NCBI GenBank assembly: GCA_900539855.1
Contig: UQDO01000005.1
Span: forward strand, 1 to 64,000
From: an uncultured Oscillospiraceae bacterium
GTDB lineage: Bacteria > Bacillota > Clostridia > Oscillospirales > Acutalibacteraceae
Direction: 5' to 3'
Length of the DNA stretch: 64,000 bases
The first letter of the stretch is position 1; every line of letters begins with the position of its first letter. Made by a program: the position numbers and the translations under genes. This document shows positions 24,959 through 34,002 of the stretch, piece by piece. A model generated the notes under the pieces. It was not told where the DNA came from. It saw only the letters and a program-made list of their open reading frames with translations, and did no database searches.

Positions 24959-25486
24959 AGATTTCCTCTATTCGACTATATCTCTTAACTATACGCATTG
25001 GTGATCCAGCGACTAAAACATAATCCTCATTAATATCCTTCGTAACAATCGTGCCCGCTGCAACCACGACGCCTTTACCCTTGATCTGAACACCCGGTAA
25101 AATAATAGCCCCCGCACCAATCCATGTATGATCGTTCAAGAACACCGGTTTTTCTTCATGATCCATGTCAGGCTCGTCTTTAAGGCATTGCTCGCACCAA
25201 TTATTCATTCTGTATTGACGTGCCAATACTATTGCTCCGGTTGAGATTGTAACGCTGTTTCCCAGCGTTACCCCCCTTGGCACTGCATCAAGCATCCATC
25301 ATTGATGCAGCAATTGTCTCCAACAACTAGCCGATCAGGCCACTGGATTCGCATTCTTCCTTTGAGGTGTAACGTATCAGTTTTGCCCTTTATCTGGCTC
25401 TGATAGTACATATGCCCAAGCTTATTTACAAGCTTGTCCGGATAATAGTAAAATAGCTTGCCAATCACACCTGACATACAGTTCAT
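24933..25486 (-). pseudogene. hexapeptide acyltransferase split by a frameshift at a G6 tract
   Basis: Two frames together make one LbH acetyltransferase. The first (from ATG 25486) gives 72 residues ending GDNCCINDGCLMQCQGG and then a stop. The second, -1 relative frame supplies VTLGNSVTISTGAIVLAR, HTWIGAGAIILPGVQIKG and the closing VLVAGSPMRIV to 24933. The junction is a run of six G on the minus strand (C6 at 25271-25276). One more G would restore GGVTLGN, the normal family motif. An internal ATG (25295) could give a truncated 120-aa product. Causes could be decay, phase variation by slippage, or a sequencing error. Confidence 0.85.
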
Positions 25487-25512
25487 TTTATTTTCCCGCC
25501 AATATATAGACT

Positions 25513-26184
25513 TTATCTGATAGCGTCTCTGAATCGTCCAATGTTGTCCTCATAACAACTAATGCCGCCCTTAAAAACACTTGACGTCCCGCAAACAAAA
25601 ATGCTTGCACCTATCTCACGTAGCTTATGTCCATTTTCGGGCGTAATATTTCCATCTACTTCTAGTGTAATATTTTCTTTTCCATGCTCAACTAGAAGCC
25701 TCTTTAGTTTTTCTGCCTTTTTCAATGTACTTGGAACAATCTTTTGTCCAGAAAAGCCCGGATTCACCATCAAAAGATTGATTCCATCGACATAGTCAAG
25801 AACTTCTTCCAGCACATAAACAGGCGTCGCCGGGTTAATAGCCAAGTATCGTTTACAGCCATAAGGAGCCAACCAATCTAATGCTCTTTGCACCTGATAA
25901 GTACTTTCATAATGAATTGAGACAATATCTGTTTCTTTAATTCCTATCCATTGCAACTTATACTCCGGATTTTTAATCATTAGGTGCAAATCCAGCGGAA
26001 TACTTGTCAGCTCTCTCAATCCACGGATATAATCAACGCCAAGACCAAAGTTTGGAACAAATTCTCCATCCATAACATCGATATGAAGAAATTCTACCTT
26101 TTCTTCTTCAAATACGCGAATGGTCTCTCTCAAATCAACCAGATTTGCGCACATCATCGACGCTGAAATCTTACTATCGCTCAT
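25513..26184 (-). CDS. rpe: ribulose-phosphate 3-epimerase
   Basis: The 223-aa TIM-barrel protein has the Rpe signatures HIDVMDGEFVPNFGLG, DLHLMIKNPE, INPATPVYVLEEVLDYVD, LLMVNPGFSGQKIVP and LEVDGNITPENG. It interconverts ribulose 5-phosphate and xylulose 5-phosphate. Its place directly after the TarJ-like gene and in a polysaccharide operon suggests a specialised copy that feeds ribulose 5-phosphate to polyol-phosphate synthesis; a housekeeping copy may exist elsewhere. Some homologous capsule loci use this fold for related ketose phosphates, so the exact substrate is open. Confidence 0.92.
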   Translation of the reverse strand: MSDSKISASMMCANLVDLRETIRVFEEEKVEFLHIDVMDGEFVPNFGLGVDYIRGLRELTSIPLDLHLMIKNPEYKLQWIGIKETDIVSIHYESTYQVQRALDWLAPYGCKRYLAINPATPVYVLEEVLDYVDGINLLMVNPGFSGQKIVPSTLKKAEKLKRLLVEHGKENITLEVDGNITPENGHKLREIGASIFVCGTSSVFKGGISCYEDNIGRFRDAIR

Positions 26185-26209
26185 CTTAAAACTTCCTCTT
26201 TAACTACAC

Positions 26210-27226
26210 TTAGTCATTACCCCAAACGGTCATTACTTTGCAATACGGTTCCTGATGACTACGCATCAATTCCAGTCCATCTTCTAATCTATCTGCTGTA
26301 TACGTATGAGAAATCAGGGTTTTAGCCTGAATCTGTTTATTCTCAAGTGCCTCCTTTACTTCGGCCCAATCGCAATCCTTATTGCTTTCATAGGAAGAAT
26401 TCCATGTACCAATCAACTTCAGCTGTTTCCTGAGGATTCTCCAATAGACATCTTGCTTCATCTCAATATTTCCGCTTGGATTTCCCATCAAAACAAGCGT
26501 TCCCCCAGCTTTTGTGTATTTAATCGACTGCTCGATTGCAACTGGAGCGCCCACAGCTTCCAAAACAACATCAAACTCTTCTGCATTGGCAACCGCAATT
26601 CTATACTCCACGCCGCCAATTCTTTCTGCAAGCTCACGCTTTGTTTCACTTCTTCCAAAGATTGTTACCGAAGAAGCTCCTTTTCTTTTTGCCCATTGAG
26701 CAGCGGCAAAGGCAATCATTCCGGTTCCTACTACTGCAAAGGAGTCGCCTTCTTTTAATCCGCTCTGCTTAATTGCATGAAGGGCTACGGCTAACGGCTC
26801 CATCATCGCAGCCTCTTCGAAATCTACGCCTTCGTCCAGCTCTACAAGATTCCAGACCGGCACCGCAACATATTCTGCAAAAGCCCCGTTGCGTCTTGAA
26901 CCAATGTAGTCATAGTTCTCGCACATTTCATAATGACCTGTTTTACACTGATCACATTTTCGACACGGAATCAGCGGGAAAACAGACACCTTCTTGCCCA
27001 CTAGACGCTGATTTTCAGCATCATGGACTGCTTCGACCCGACCCGAAAATTCATGTCCCGGGATGGTAGGAAAATGATATGTTCCCTTGGTAAAGATTCT
27101 AGGAATATCAGAGCTACAAATCCCGGCTGCCTTTACCTTTACAATGCTCCATCCCTTCGGACAATCAGGATATTTGACCTCTTGATACTGTAAATTGTTT
27201 ACAGCGCAAAGCTTGTATGCTTTCAT
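26210..27226 (-). CDS. tarJ: TarJ-like zinc alcohol dehydrogenase (probable ribulose-5-phosphate reductase)
   Basis: The 338-aa medium-chain dehydrogenase has catalytic-zinc residues in GICSSDIP and GHEFSGRV, the structural zinc cluster CRKCDQCKTGHYEMC and the nucleotide loop VVGTGMIAFAAAQW. The closest general type is polyol-phosphate dehydrogenases. Paired with a TarI-like cytidylyltransferase whose start overlaps or abuts it, the best reading is NADPH reduction of ribulose 5-phosphate to ribitol 5-phosphate. A different polyol phosphate is possible. The neighbouring rpe supports a pentose-phosphate substrate. Confidence 0.85.
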   Translation of the reverse strand: MKAYKLCAVNNLQYQEVKYPDCPKGWSIVKVKAAGICSSDIPRIFTKGTYHFPTIPGHEFSGRVEAVHDAENQRLVGKKVSVFPLIPCRKCDQCKTGHYEMCENYDYIGSRRNGAFAEYVAVPVWNLVELDEGVDFEEAAMMEPLAVALHAIKQSGLKEGDSFAVVGTGMIAFAAAQWAKRKGASSVTIFGRSETKRELAERIGGVEYRIAVANAEEFDVVLEAVGAPVAIEQSIKYTKAGGTLVLMGNPSGNIEMKQDVYWRILRKQLKLIGTWNSSYESNKDCDWAEVKEALENKQIQAKTLISHTYTADRLEDGLELMRSHQEPYCKVMTVWGND

Positions 27227-27918
27227 TTATCCTCCATCTCGCTCTTAAACTTGTTTAAATCTGTCATGGACGTTATCTTGTAGTTATGTTCATCACCCGG
27301 AACAATTTTCACTTTTAATTTGTTCCGAAATGCCACTTCACTGCTTCCTCTCACCTTGCCAAGATCTTCTTCCGTCATGTCTTTTTGAATTGCATAGTAT
27401 TTACCCAGTGCAAAACTTTCCGGTGCTTGACCAGCATATAGGAAATCACGATTCAACAAAGACTGAATCATTCTCCCATCTTCGCTCATATATACTGTGT
27501 CCTTTAACGGCAAAGCCGGCATAACCCCATCAGCTTCTGTCAAACCATCAATACAGGCTTCTATGATTGCATCTGTCACATTAGGGCGTGCAGCATCGTG
27601 GACAATTATTGTATCCGAATCTGCCGCACCGATTTCATAAGCTTTTCTCATTCCATTCAAAATGGAATGCTGACGACTTGAACCGGCATCTGCAAACCCG
27701 GCAAACTTGTTGATTTGCTCGCGGTCAACCAAATCCTTGATAAAAGTTTTCCATTCTTCTGCAGCTACCACAACTATCGCATCGACCTGTCTGTGTTCTT
27801 CAAATGTTTTCAATGAAAATGAAATGATTGGTTTACCTGCCACTTCCATGTACTGTTTCGGGATGCTTCCGCCCAAACGGGTGCCTTGTCCTCCAGAGAG
27901 AATGATTGCAATATTCAT
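27223..27918 (-). CDS. tarI: TarI-like ribitol-5-phosphate cytidylyltransferase (IspD family)
   Basis: The 231-aa start at 27918 (MNIAIILSGGQGTRLGG) follows GGGAG, 13 nt after the TagF-like stop. A longer frame would overlap that gene. It carries the IspD-family pattern GGQGTRLGGSIPKQYM, SSRQHSILNGM, VHDAARPNVTDAII and LPLKDTVY. IspD (isoprenoid) and TarI (CDP-ribitol) share this fold. The TarJ partner overlapping by 4 nt and the glycerophosphotransferase upstream favour CDP-ribitol synthesis for a teichoic-acid-like substituent. Confidence 0.88.
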   Translation of the reverse strand: MNIAIILSGGQGTRLGGSIPKQYMEVAGKPIISFSLKTFEEHRQVDAIVVVAAEEWKTFIKDLVDREQINKFAGFADAGSSRQHSILNGMRKAYEIGAADSDTIIVHDAARPNVTDAIIEACIDGLTEADGVMPALPLKDTVYMSEDGRMIQSLLNRDFLYAGQAPESFALGKYYAIQKDMTEEDLGKVRGSSEVAFRNKLKVKIVPGDEHNYKITSMTDLNKFKSEMEDK

Positions 27919-27931
27919 ATGTACATCTCCC

Positions 27932-29074
27932 TTATCGTACTTCACACAATTCATTGATGCGATCTACGCAGGCCTTGGTTGCATTGCAAGGATGTTTCAC
28001 AACCGTCGCACAATATTCACCGCATTTTTTCGACTCGCTTGCGTAATCCATACCCAAAATAAAATCTATCGTCTCTTCTTCTGTGCTCATCACACCATTG
28101 GGAAATTCTTGTCGAAGATCAAAGTAAAGTCCATAGTTCTTATAGAATTCATCGTAGTCATATGCGTAGCACACCATTGGTTTCTTAAGCAATCCGAAGT
28201 CAAAAAATGCACTGGAATAATCAGAAACCAATATGTCAGATGCAACATAAAGCTCATTAACGTCTGGGTAGTCAGATACATCTCTCCAGAAATCGCCTTT
28301 TTCAGAAATAATCTTTGACTTCGTAAAATGATGAGCTCTTACAAGAACTATATAGTCCTTTCCTAGCTTCTCCTCCCAAACGGACGGTGTTAAGGATTCC
28401 AACGTTCCTTCACGCCATGTAGGCATATACAGAATTGCTTTTTTGCCTTCGGGTATGCCTATCGACTGTCGAACTCTCTTACGATCTTGCTCAGTAAGCT
28501 CGTATAACGAATCCTCTCTCGGTCTACCACACCACAAAAGATTTTCCTCTTTCGCATTATACGAGTCTAGAAGAACATCATGGGTATACTGACCATCACA
28601 ACAAACGATGTCGACATATGAAAAATCATAGTCTTTTCTTCCCGAAACCGCATTTCCCCCTTTTTTAGGCCCGGTTCCGTGTGTCGTGTTGAGATAAATC
28701 GTCTTTTTCTTCTTAAAGTGCAACCCTCTCTCGATGTTCACATCCGTTATCCATATCCTTGCTCGAAGCGCAGTTCTAAAATATTCCAAACTATCAATCT
28801 TTATCTTAGTTGCTCCTTCGACGGTCTGCTTTTCCGGATGTGTAAAAGCCCAAACATAATGATAATCCGAAAACCGGGGATCCTTTTTCATCGCTTCAAA
28901 AAGCACTCTCGGACTACCGGCATATTGATCGCCGCTCATTGCGGAAAAAAGGATCAGGTGATCATCAAAACCGGTAAATAATCCATACACACGAAAGAGG
29001 AAACTCATTATCACTCTGTATAAACGCTGAATCCAGGGATAATGCTTAATTGCGTAAGCTAACTTCTCATGCAT
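27932..29074 (-). CDS. CDP-glycerol/ribitol glycerophosphotransferase family protein (TagF/TarB-like)
   Basis: The 380-aa protein matches the Glyphos_transf family: TTHGTGPKKGG, the LWCGRPREDSLYEL segment, ILYMPTWREGTL and the conserved C-terminal DILVSDYSSAFFDFGLLKKP with YDYDEFYKNYGLYFD. Members transfer polyol phosphate from CDP-polyol to a teichoic acid linkage unit or capsule. The N-terminal ~60 residues include an amphipathic, membrane-associating stretch. With TarI and TarJ directly downstream it probably adds ribitol phosphate from CDP-ribitol, once or repeatedly. The sequence does not tell primase from polymerase. Confidence 0.9.
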   Translation of the reverse strand: MHEKLAYAIKHYPWIQRLYRVIMSFLFRVYGLFTGFDDHLILFSAMSGDQYAGSPRVLFEAMKKDPRFSDYHYVWAFTHPEKQTVEGATKIKIDSLEYFRTALRARIWITDVNIERGLHFKKKKTIYLNTTHGTGPKKGGNAVSGRKDYDFSYVDIVCCDGQYTHDVLLDSYNAKEENLLWCGRPREDSLYELTEQDRKRVRQSIGIPEGKKAILYMPTWREGTLESLTPSVWEEKLGKDYIVLVRAHHFTKSKIISEKGDFWRDVSDYPDVNELYVASDILVSDYSSAFFDFGLLKKPMVCYAYDYDEFYKNYGLYFDLRQEFPNGVMSTEEETIDFILGMDYASESKKCGEYCATVVKHPCNATKACVDRINELCEVR

Positions 29075-29233
29075 CGTAAATTTCCTTTCTTCACATTAAA
29101 GATCCCGGACTCATTTCAAAAGCCGCATGGTTCGCATAGCTATAAAACTCAGAGTATCTGTGCAATAGATGCCTATGAACATACCGGAAAAATATTAATT
29201 CTCAACCCCGGAAAATCGCAAAAAGCCGGTAAA

Positions 29234-30613
29234 TCAGTGATTTTCTTTACCCATTGCGGTCGTCTGTCCCTCAGCGACACCCTCGGTGCTTTCGGGCATA
29301 AACAGTATCTTTACGGTTGCAAAGCATATTTTCAGATCCTCAAGCACGCTTGTGTTGGCTATGTATATCAGATCCATCTGCAGCTTGTCATACGGCGTGG
29401 TGTTGTACTGCCCGTAGACCTGAGCATATCCGGTAAGACCCGCCTTGACCTGAAGTCTCAGCTTAAATTCCGGCATTTCCTTTTCATACTGCTCGGCTAT
29501 CTCCGGGCGCTCGGGACGCGGACCTACTATCGAAAGGTTACCGACCAGAATGTCTATAAGCTGCGGCAGTTCGTCAATCCTGACCTTCCTGATTATTCTG
29601 CCGACAGGCGTTATGCGGTCATCCTTTTCGCCGGTCGAAAGGCGTGCTACGCCGTCCTTTTCTGCATCGACACGCATACTGCGGAATTTGTGTATGTAAA
29701 ATTCCTTACGGTTTTTTGTCAGACGCTTTTGCTTATAAAACACGGGACCGCCGTCTGTCAGCTTAATGGCAAGTCCCGTAACGAGAAAGACCGGTGACAG
29801 AAGAATAAGCGATACCGATGAAACAAATATATCGAAAAGTCTTTTCAAAAACAAATAGACAGGTGACGGGCTGTACCTTGCAACCTTCATGATCGGAAGG
29901 TGGAACATATGAACGCGCTTTGCGCTGCTCATAATAACGTCGCCGACACGCGGTACAACGTAGACCTCAATATCGTTTTCTACGCAATACTTCAATATAA
30001 CATTTCTATCCTTGGAGTGGACACCGCTGAGAAATACGGTGTCAAAATCTTCAAGCATATTTATATCGCGCAGGCAGTTTTCGGTATCCACTACTGCTTC
30101 AACGGTAAACTTTCTGTCAAGTCCGTATGTATTAATCAGCTTTTCAAAGCCCTTGCGGTTGTCATAGATTATAGCAGTTTTTTTGGGCGGAAAAATTGCA
30201 TAATACAGTTTGTTTGCGGCAAAGCACCACAGCAATGCGAGTAAAAGCTGAACCACAAAGCAGACAAGCAGCGGTACCGGTGCCGCAAGCCTGCTCGAAA
30301 GCAGACAAATGAGTATGTACATACAAAAATCAGAGAACAATATTGTTAAAAACTGACTGTACACCGTTTCGGAAACATGCGCGGCTGATACCATGAATGC
30401 ATCATATGTTTTTCCGAGCATTATATATGCCGCCATAAAGAGCGCGATTATGCAGACATCGCCCCAAAAATAGTAAGGAGTCCGGATCCTGTCGGCATAA
30501 AGCATGAGCCACACCACAGAAAAAACCGCCGTCATTTCAATTACAACAAAGATTTTTGCAGTTTCCAGAAGCATATCATGCTTAAAACGTCCCAAATATA
30601 CCACATCCGACAT
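29234..30613 (-). CDS. polyprenyl-phosphate sugar-1-phosphate transferase (WbaP/WcaJ type), first gene of the operon
   Basis: The 459-aa protein has four N-terminal membrane helices, a cytosolic Rossmann-like middle (IIYDNRKGFEKL) and the C-terminal catalytic bact_transf domain: KRLFDIFVSSVSLILLSPVF, GGPVFYKQKR, HKFRSMRVDA, IDELPQLIDILVGNLSIVGP and PRPERPEIAEQY. It starts the repeat unit by moving a hexose-1-phosphate onto undecaprenyl phosphate. The ATG at 30613 lies about 30 nt after the predicted transcription start from the promoter at 30652-30680, confirming it as the head of the minus-strand operon. A 159-nt gap with no visible gene separates it from the TagF-like gene. Confidence 0.94.
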   Translation of the reverse strand: MSDVVYLGRFKHDMLLETAKIFVVIEMTAVFSVVWLMLYADRIRTPYYFWGDVCIIALFMAAYIMLGKTYDAFMVSAAHVSETVYSQFLTILFSDFCMYILICLLSSRLAAPVPLLVCFVVQLLLALLWCFAANKLYYAIFPPKKTAIIYDNRKGFEKLINTYGLDRKFTVEAVVDTENCLRDINMLEDFDTVFLSGVHSKDRNVILKYCVENDIEVYVVPRVGDVIMSSAKRVHMFHLPIMKVARYSPSPVYLFLKRLFDIFVSSVSLILLSPVFLVTGLAIKLTDGGPVFYKQKRLTKNRKEFYIHKFRSMRVDAEKDGVARLSTGEKDDRITPVGRIIRKVRIDELPQLIDILVGNLSIVGPRPERPEIAEQYEKEMPEFKLRLQVKAGLTGYAQVYGQYNTTPYDKLQMDLIYIANTSVLEDLKICFATVKILFMPESTEGVAEGQTTAMGKENH

Positions 30614-30651
30614 CAAATTTGCCTAAAAAGCATCAGGATTTACCTTAAAGT

Positions 30652-30680
30652 ATTATACCATTACTATGCTGAAAATGCAA
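30652..30680 (-). promoter_or_regulatory. sigma-A promoter of the polysaccharide operon
   Basis: On the minus strand TTGCAT (30675-30680), a 17-bp spacer and perfect TATAAT (30652-30657). It drives the operon that begins at 30613. Confidence 0.8.
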
Positions 30681-30729
30681 ACATTTTATGAATTAATACT
30701 ATATTTTGTAGTGTTTTTCAAACCAACTA

Positions 30730-30758
30730 TTGCCAAATTGCAATAAATCGTTTATAAT
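30730..30758 (+). promoter_or_regulatory. sigma-A promoter of the MBL lipoprotein-pgeF-malQ group
   Basis: TTGCCA (30730-30735), 17 bp, TATAAT (30753-30758), 45 bp ahead of the ATG at 30804. It is divergent from the polysaccharide promoter. Confidence 0.8.
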
Positions 30759-30803
30759 AAATGAGAAAAAGTACCGTTAAATATTAAATACAGAGGGAAT
30801 ATT

Positions 30804-31706
30804 ATGAAACTCAAGCGTTTATTATCACTTATCATTGCTGTCATTCTGCCCTTCTCGGCGTTCTCGGGCTGCAGCGGCAAAAATGACATTACCGAAAGCG
30901 ACCATCTGACCGCATATTTCTTTGACGTAGGTCAGGCTGACTGTTCGCTGCTTGTGTTCCCTGACAGCACGGTCATGCTCATAGACGCCGGCAACCGCAG
31001 CGACGGCATTTATATTGCCGATGAGCTGTCCTCGCTCGGTATCAAAAATATAGATTATCTTGTATGCACCCATCCGCATGAAGATCATATCGGCGGAACG
31101 GAAGATATCCTAAGCAAATTCAAAATTGAAAACATACTGGTACCGCTTATAGACGATGAATATATTCCGGATACAACAATAGTCAAAAACTTTTATGAAA
31201 ACGCAGAAAAATCCGGCGCCAAGCTGATAGAGATTACAGCCGGCACCGCAGTCATCGAAAAGGACGACTACAGGGTGACGGCTCTCGCTCCTGCGTCAGA
31301 CGCTATATACAGCGATCTCAATGATTATTCGCTTGTTCTGCTTGTGACGTGCTACACAAATACTCTCATGTTCACAGGCGACGCCGAAAAGCCGTCCGAG
31401 CTTGACATGCAGCGGCTTAACCTTAATCTTGACGCCGACATACTGAAGGTGGGTCACCACGGAAGCGAGAATTCTTCGACCGAAGAATTTTTAAAGGCAG
31501 TATCGCCAAAGGTGTCGGTAATATCCTCTGGTGCAGGCAACAAATACGGTCATCCGACCGCCGATGCACTTAATAGGCTTGATGCCATAGGTACCAAGGT
31601 GTACAGAACGGACACGGCAGGTACTGTCATCGCAAAATGCTACGACGGCGGCTTTAATATCGAGACCACAACCGACATATGTTTAGACGGTGAGCACAGA
31701 AAATAA
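30804..31706 (+). CDS. ComEC-like metallo-beta-lactamase-fold lipoprotein
   Basis: The 300-aa protein has a lipoprotein signal with lipobox FSGC (Cys about residue 23). The mature part is an MBL hydrolase: FFDVGQADCSLLVFPD, metal site HPHEDHIGG, MFTGDAE and VGHHGSENSS. This is the MBL domain found at the C terminus of ComEC, here as a stand-alone lipid-anchored protein without the competence membrane domain. Secreted versions are common in Clostridia and may be nucleases or phosphodiesterases. The substrate is unknown. It leads a plus-strand operon with pgeF (11-nt gap). Confidence 0.9.
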   Translation: MKLKRLLSLIIAVILPFSAFSGCSGKNDITESDHLTAYFFDVGQADCSLLVFPDSTVMLIDAGNRSDGIYIADELSSLGIKNIDYLVCTHPHEDHIGGTEDILSKFKIENILVPLIDDEYIPDTTIVKNFYENAEKSGAKLIEITAGTAVIEKDDYRVTALAPASDAIYSDLNDYSLVLLVTCYTNTLMFTGDAEKPSELDMQRLNLNLDADILKVGHHGSENSSTEEFLKAVSPKVSVISSGAGNKYGHPTADALNRLDAIGTKVYRTDTAGTVIAKCYDGGFNIETTTDICLDGEHRK

Positions 31707-31717
31707 GGAGAGCGCAA

Positions 31718-32539
31718 ATGTTACAAAGCAAAACCCTTAATATCAGGACGGAAAACGGCGTTTGCTATATCACCTTCCCTGCACTTGAACAATGCGGTGT
31801 AAAGCACGCATTTACGACACGCATAGGCGGTGTAAGCAAAGGTATATATTCATCAATGAACATGTCCTTTTCCCGTGGGGACGACGCGGCAGACGTAACC
31901 GAAAATTACCGCAGAATATGTGAAATTATAGGCACAGATTACAGGCGCTGCGTTTTGTCAAAGCAGACGCATACCACCAACATCCGCATAGTTACCGAAA
32001 GTGACGCCGGAAAAGGCATCATTTGTGAAAGGGACTTTGACGACACGGACGGACTTATAACCGATGTCCCCGGCATCACCCTCGTCACCCAGTTTGCAGA
32101 CTGTACAGGTCTTTTGTTCTGCGACCCCAAAAAGCGTGTAATAGCCGCGTCGCATGCAGGATGGCGCGGTACAGCCGGTGAGATAGGAAGGCTGACTGTA
32201 GAAAAAATGCATGACTCTTTCGGTTGCGACCCAGGCGACATAAGAGCAGGTATCGCTCCGTCAATCGGACCTTGCTGCTTTGAGGTCGATCAGCCGGTAA
32301 TCGACCAATTCGAAAAAATAAAAAGCTATGATGTTTCAAAAGTTATAAAGGACGACGGCAACGGTAAATACCACGTCGATCTCTGGAAAGCCAATTGTTT
32401 ATCCTTACTGTCAGCAGGATTGAGAGAAGAAAACATATCTGTTACTGACATATGCACCAAATGCAACAGTGACGTTTTCTTTTCGCACCGTGTGACAGGT
32501 TTTGACCGTGGAAACCTTGCAGCGCTTATTTGTCTTTAA
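31718..32539 (+). CDS. pgeF: peptidoglycan editing factor / multi-copper-oxidase-fold purine nucleoside phosphorylase (YfiH family)
   Basis: The 273-aa protein has the family metal-site motifs in order: SKQTHTTNIRIV, VTQFADCTGLLF and SHAGWRGTAGEIG, then APSIGPCCFEVD. Homologues hydrolyse or phosphorolyse nucleosides, and YfiH in E. coli keeps serine out of peptidoglycan precursors. The SD AAGGAGAG lies before ATG 31718. It is cytoplasmic by the lack of a signal. It is cotranscribed with the MBL lipoprotein and malQ, with no evident functional link. Confidence 0.93.
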   Translation: MLQSKTLNIRTENGVCYITFPALEQCGVKHAFTTRIGGVSKGIYSSMNMSFSRGDDAADVTENYRRICEIIGTDYRRCVLSKQTHTTNIRIVTESDAGKGIICERDFDDTDGLITDVPGITLVTQFADCTGLLFCDPKKRVIAASHAGWRGTAGEIGRLTVEKMHDSFGCDPGDIRAGIAPSIGPCCFEVDQPVIDQFEKIKSYDVSKVIKDDGNGKYHVDLWKANCLSLLSAGLREENISVTDICTKCNSDVFFSHRVTGFDRGNLAALICL

Positions 32540-32554
32540 AAAGGAGGTGTAAAT

Positions 32555-33997
32555 TTGAACAGCTTAAAAAGCAGATCCAGCGGCGTGCTTATGCACATAT
32601 CCTCGCTTTTCGGCGATTATTCCTGCGGTACGTTCGGCGATGAATGTAAGTATTTTATCGATTTTATGTCAGACTGCGGCTTTAAATTCTGGCAGGTACT
32701 GCCTTTTACGACCGTTGACGAATTCGGCTCGCCATACAAATCGTTTTCGGCATTTGCCGGCAACCCGTATTTCATTGACCCTAAAACGCTCCATAAAAAC
32801 GGTCTTATAACGGAAAACGAACTTGAGTCATGCAGACAAAGCACCCCGTACGCCTGCGAATTTGACCGCCTTTTCACCGAGCGCATGGCTATACTTAAAA
32901 GTGCGTCAAAACGCTTTCCGGATAAAGAAAAGGTGGAAAATTTCGCGGCTTCGCACGGTCATATAGAAAAATTTTGTGAATTCACGGCTTTGAGGCAAGC
33001 TAACGAAGGCAGGCTGTGGACTAAGTGGACGGTAACCGAGCCTGACCCCGACACGGTCTTTATGTGGAAATTCATTCAGTATGAATTTTTTAAGGAGTGG
33101 GATGAAATAAGGCGGTATGCCCACTCAAAAAACGTGAGAATCATAGGCGACATTCCAATCTATGTTTCTTTTGACAGCAGTGATGTGTGGGCACATAAAG
33201 AGTTATTCCGGCTGTCTGACGACTATACTCCCGGTTCGGTCGCCGGTGTACCGCCCGACTATTTTTCAGCCGACGGTCAGCTGTGGGGCAATCCTCTTTA
33301 TAACTGGGATAAAATGAAGCAGGACGGCTTTTCATGGTGGAAAGAGCGGCTGCTTGCCATGTTCGGTATGTTTGACGGTGTAAGGATCGACCATTTCAGA
33401 GGTCTTGCTTCCTACTGGAGTGTGCCGGGCAGCGCATTGACGGCAAAGGACGGACACTGGGAAAAGGGACCCGGCAAGGATTTTATCGATATGGTCAATT
33501 CCATTCCGGGAGACGGTTTTGTTATTGCCGAGGATCTCGGCGACATAACCGAGGACGTGACAGAGCTTGTAAAGTACAGCGGTTTTCCGGGCATGAGGGT
33601 ATTTCAGTTTGGATTTCTAAACGACTGCGACAGCCCTCACCAGCCACATAACTACCCTGCCAACTGCATAGCCTATACCGGAACGCACGACAACAACACC
33701 CTTTTAGGCTATGTTTGGGAGCTGCCGGACGATAAGAGACGTGGTATGCTGGAATACTGCGGTTTTGAGGATAAAAACTGGGACAGATGCTATGACAGCA
33801 TTATAAGAACCATGTTCAGAAGCCATGCAAATACGGTAATACTTCCTATACAGGATCTGCTGAAATACGGTTCGGACACGAGGCTCAACCGTCCGGGTGA
33901 AGCAGCCGGCAACTGGACATACAGGATAACAAAGGAACAGCTCGATACTATAGACAAAGAGTTTTATAAAAGGCTTAACTATATTTACAGGCGGTGA
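32555..33997 (+). CDS. malQ: 4-alpha-glucanotransferase (amylomaltase, GH77)
   Basis: The 480-aa protein starts at TTG 32555, with AAAAGGAGG upstream. GH77 landmarks: FWQVLPFTTVDEFGSPYKSF, the nucleophile Asp in FDGVRIDHFRGLASYWSVP, acid/base Glu in VIAEDLGDITEDV and YTGTHDNNTLLGY. It disproportionates alpha-1,4-glucans during glycogen or maltodextrin use in the cytoplasm. The length is usual for bacterial MalQ. Its end overlaps the TGA/GTG of the next reading frame, so the SGNH lipoprotein is likely cotranscribed. Confidence 0.95.
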   Translation: MNSLKSRSSGVLMHISSLFGDYSCGTFGDECKYFIDFMSDCGFKFWQVLPFTTVDEFGSPYKSFSAFAGNPYFIDPKTLHKNGLITENELESCRQSTPYACEFDRLFTERMAILKSASKRFPDKEKVENFAASHGHIEKFCEFTALRQANEGRLWTKWTVTEPDPDTVFMWKFIQYEFFKEWDEIRRYAHSKNVRIIGDIPIYVSFDSSDVWAHKELFRLSDDYTPGSVAGVPPDYFSADGQLWGNPLYNWDKMKQDGFSWWKERLLAMFGMFDGVRIDHFRGLASYWSVPGSALTAKDGHWEKGPGKDFIDMVNSIPGDGFVIAEDLGDITEDVTELVKYSGFPGMRVFQFGFLNDCDSPHQPHNYPANCIAYTGTHDNNTLLGYVWELPDDKRRGMLEYCGFEDKNWDRCYDSIIRTMFRSHANTVILPIQDLLKYGSDTRLNRPGEAAGNWTYRITKEQLDTIDKEFYKRLNYIYRR

Positions 33998-34002
33998 TTG
34001 AT

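Noticed and set aside
25268..25295. Programmed ribosomal frameshift in the acyltransferase gene
   Set aside because: No slippery XXXYYYZ heptamer with a downstream fold is evident; the G6 tract fits slippage during replication, decay or a sequencing error better.
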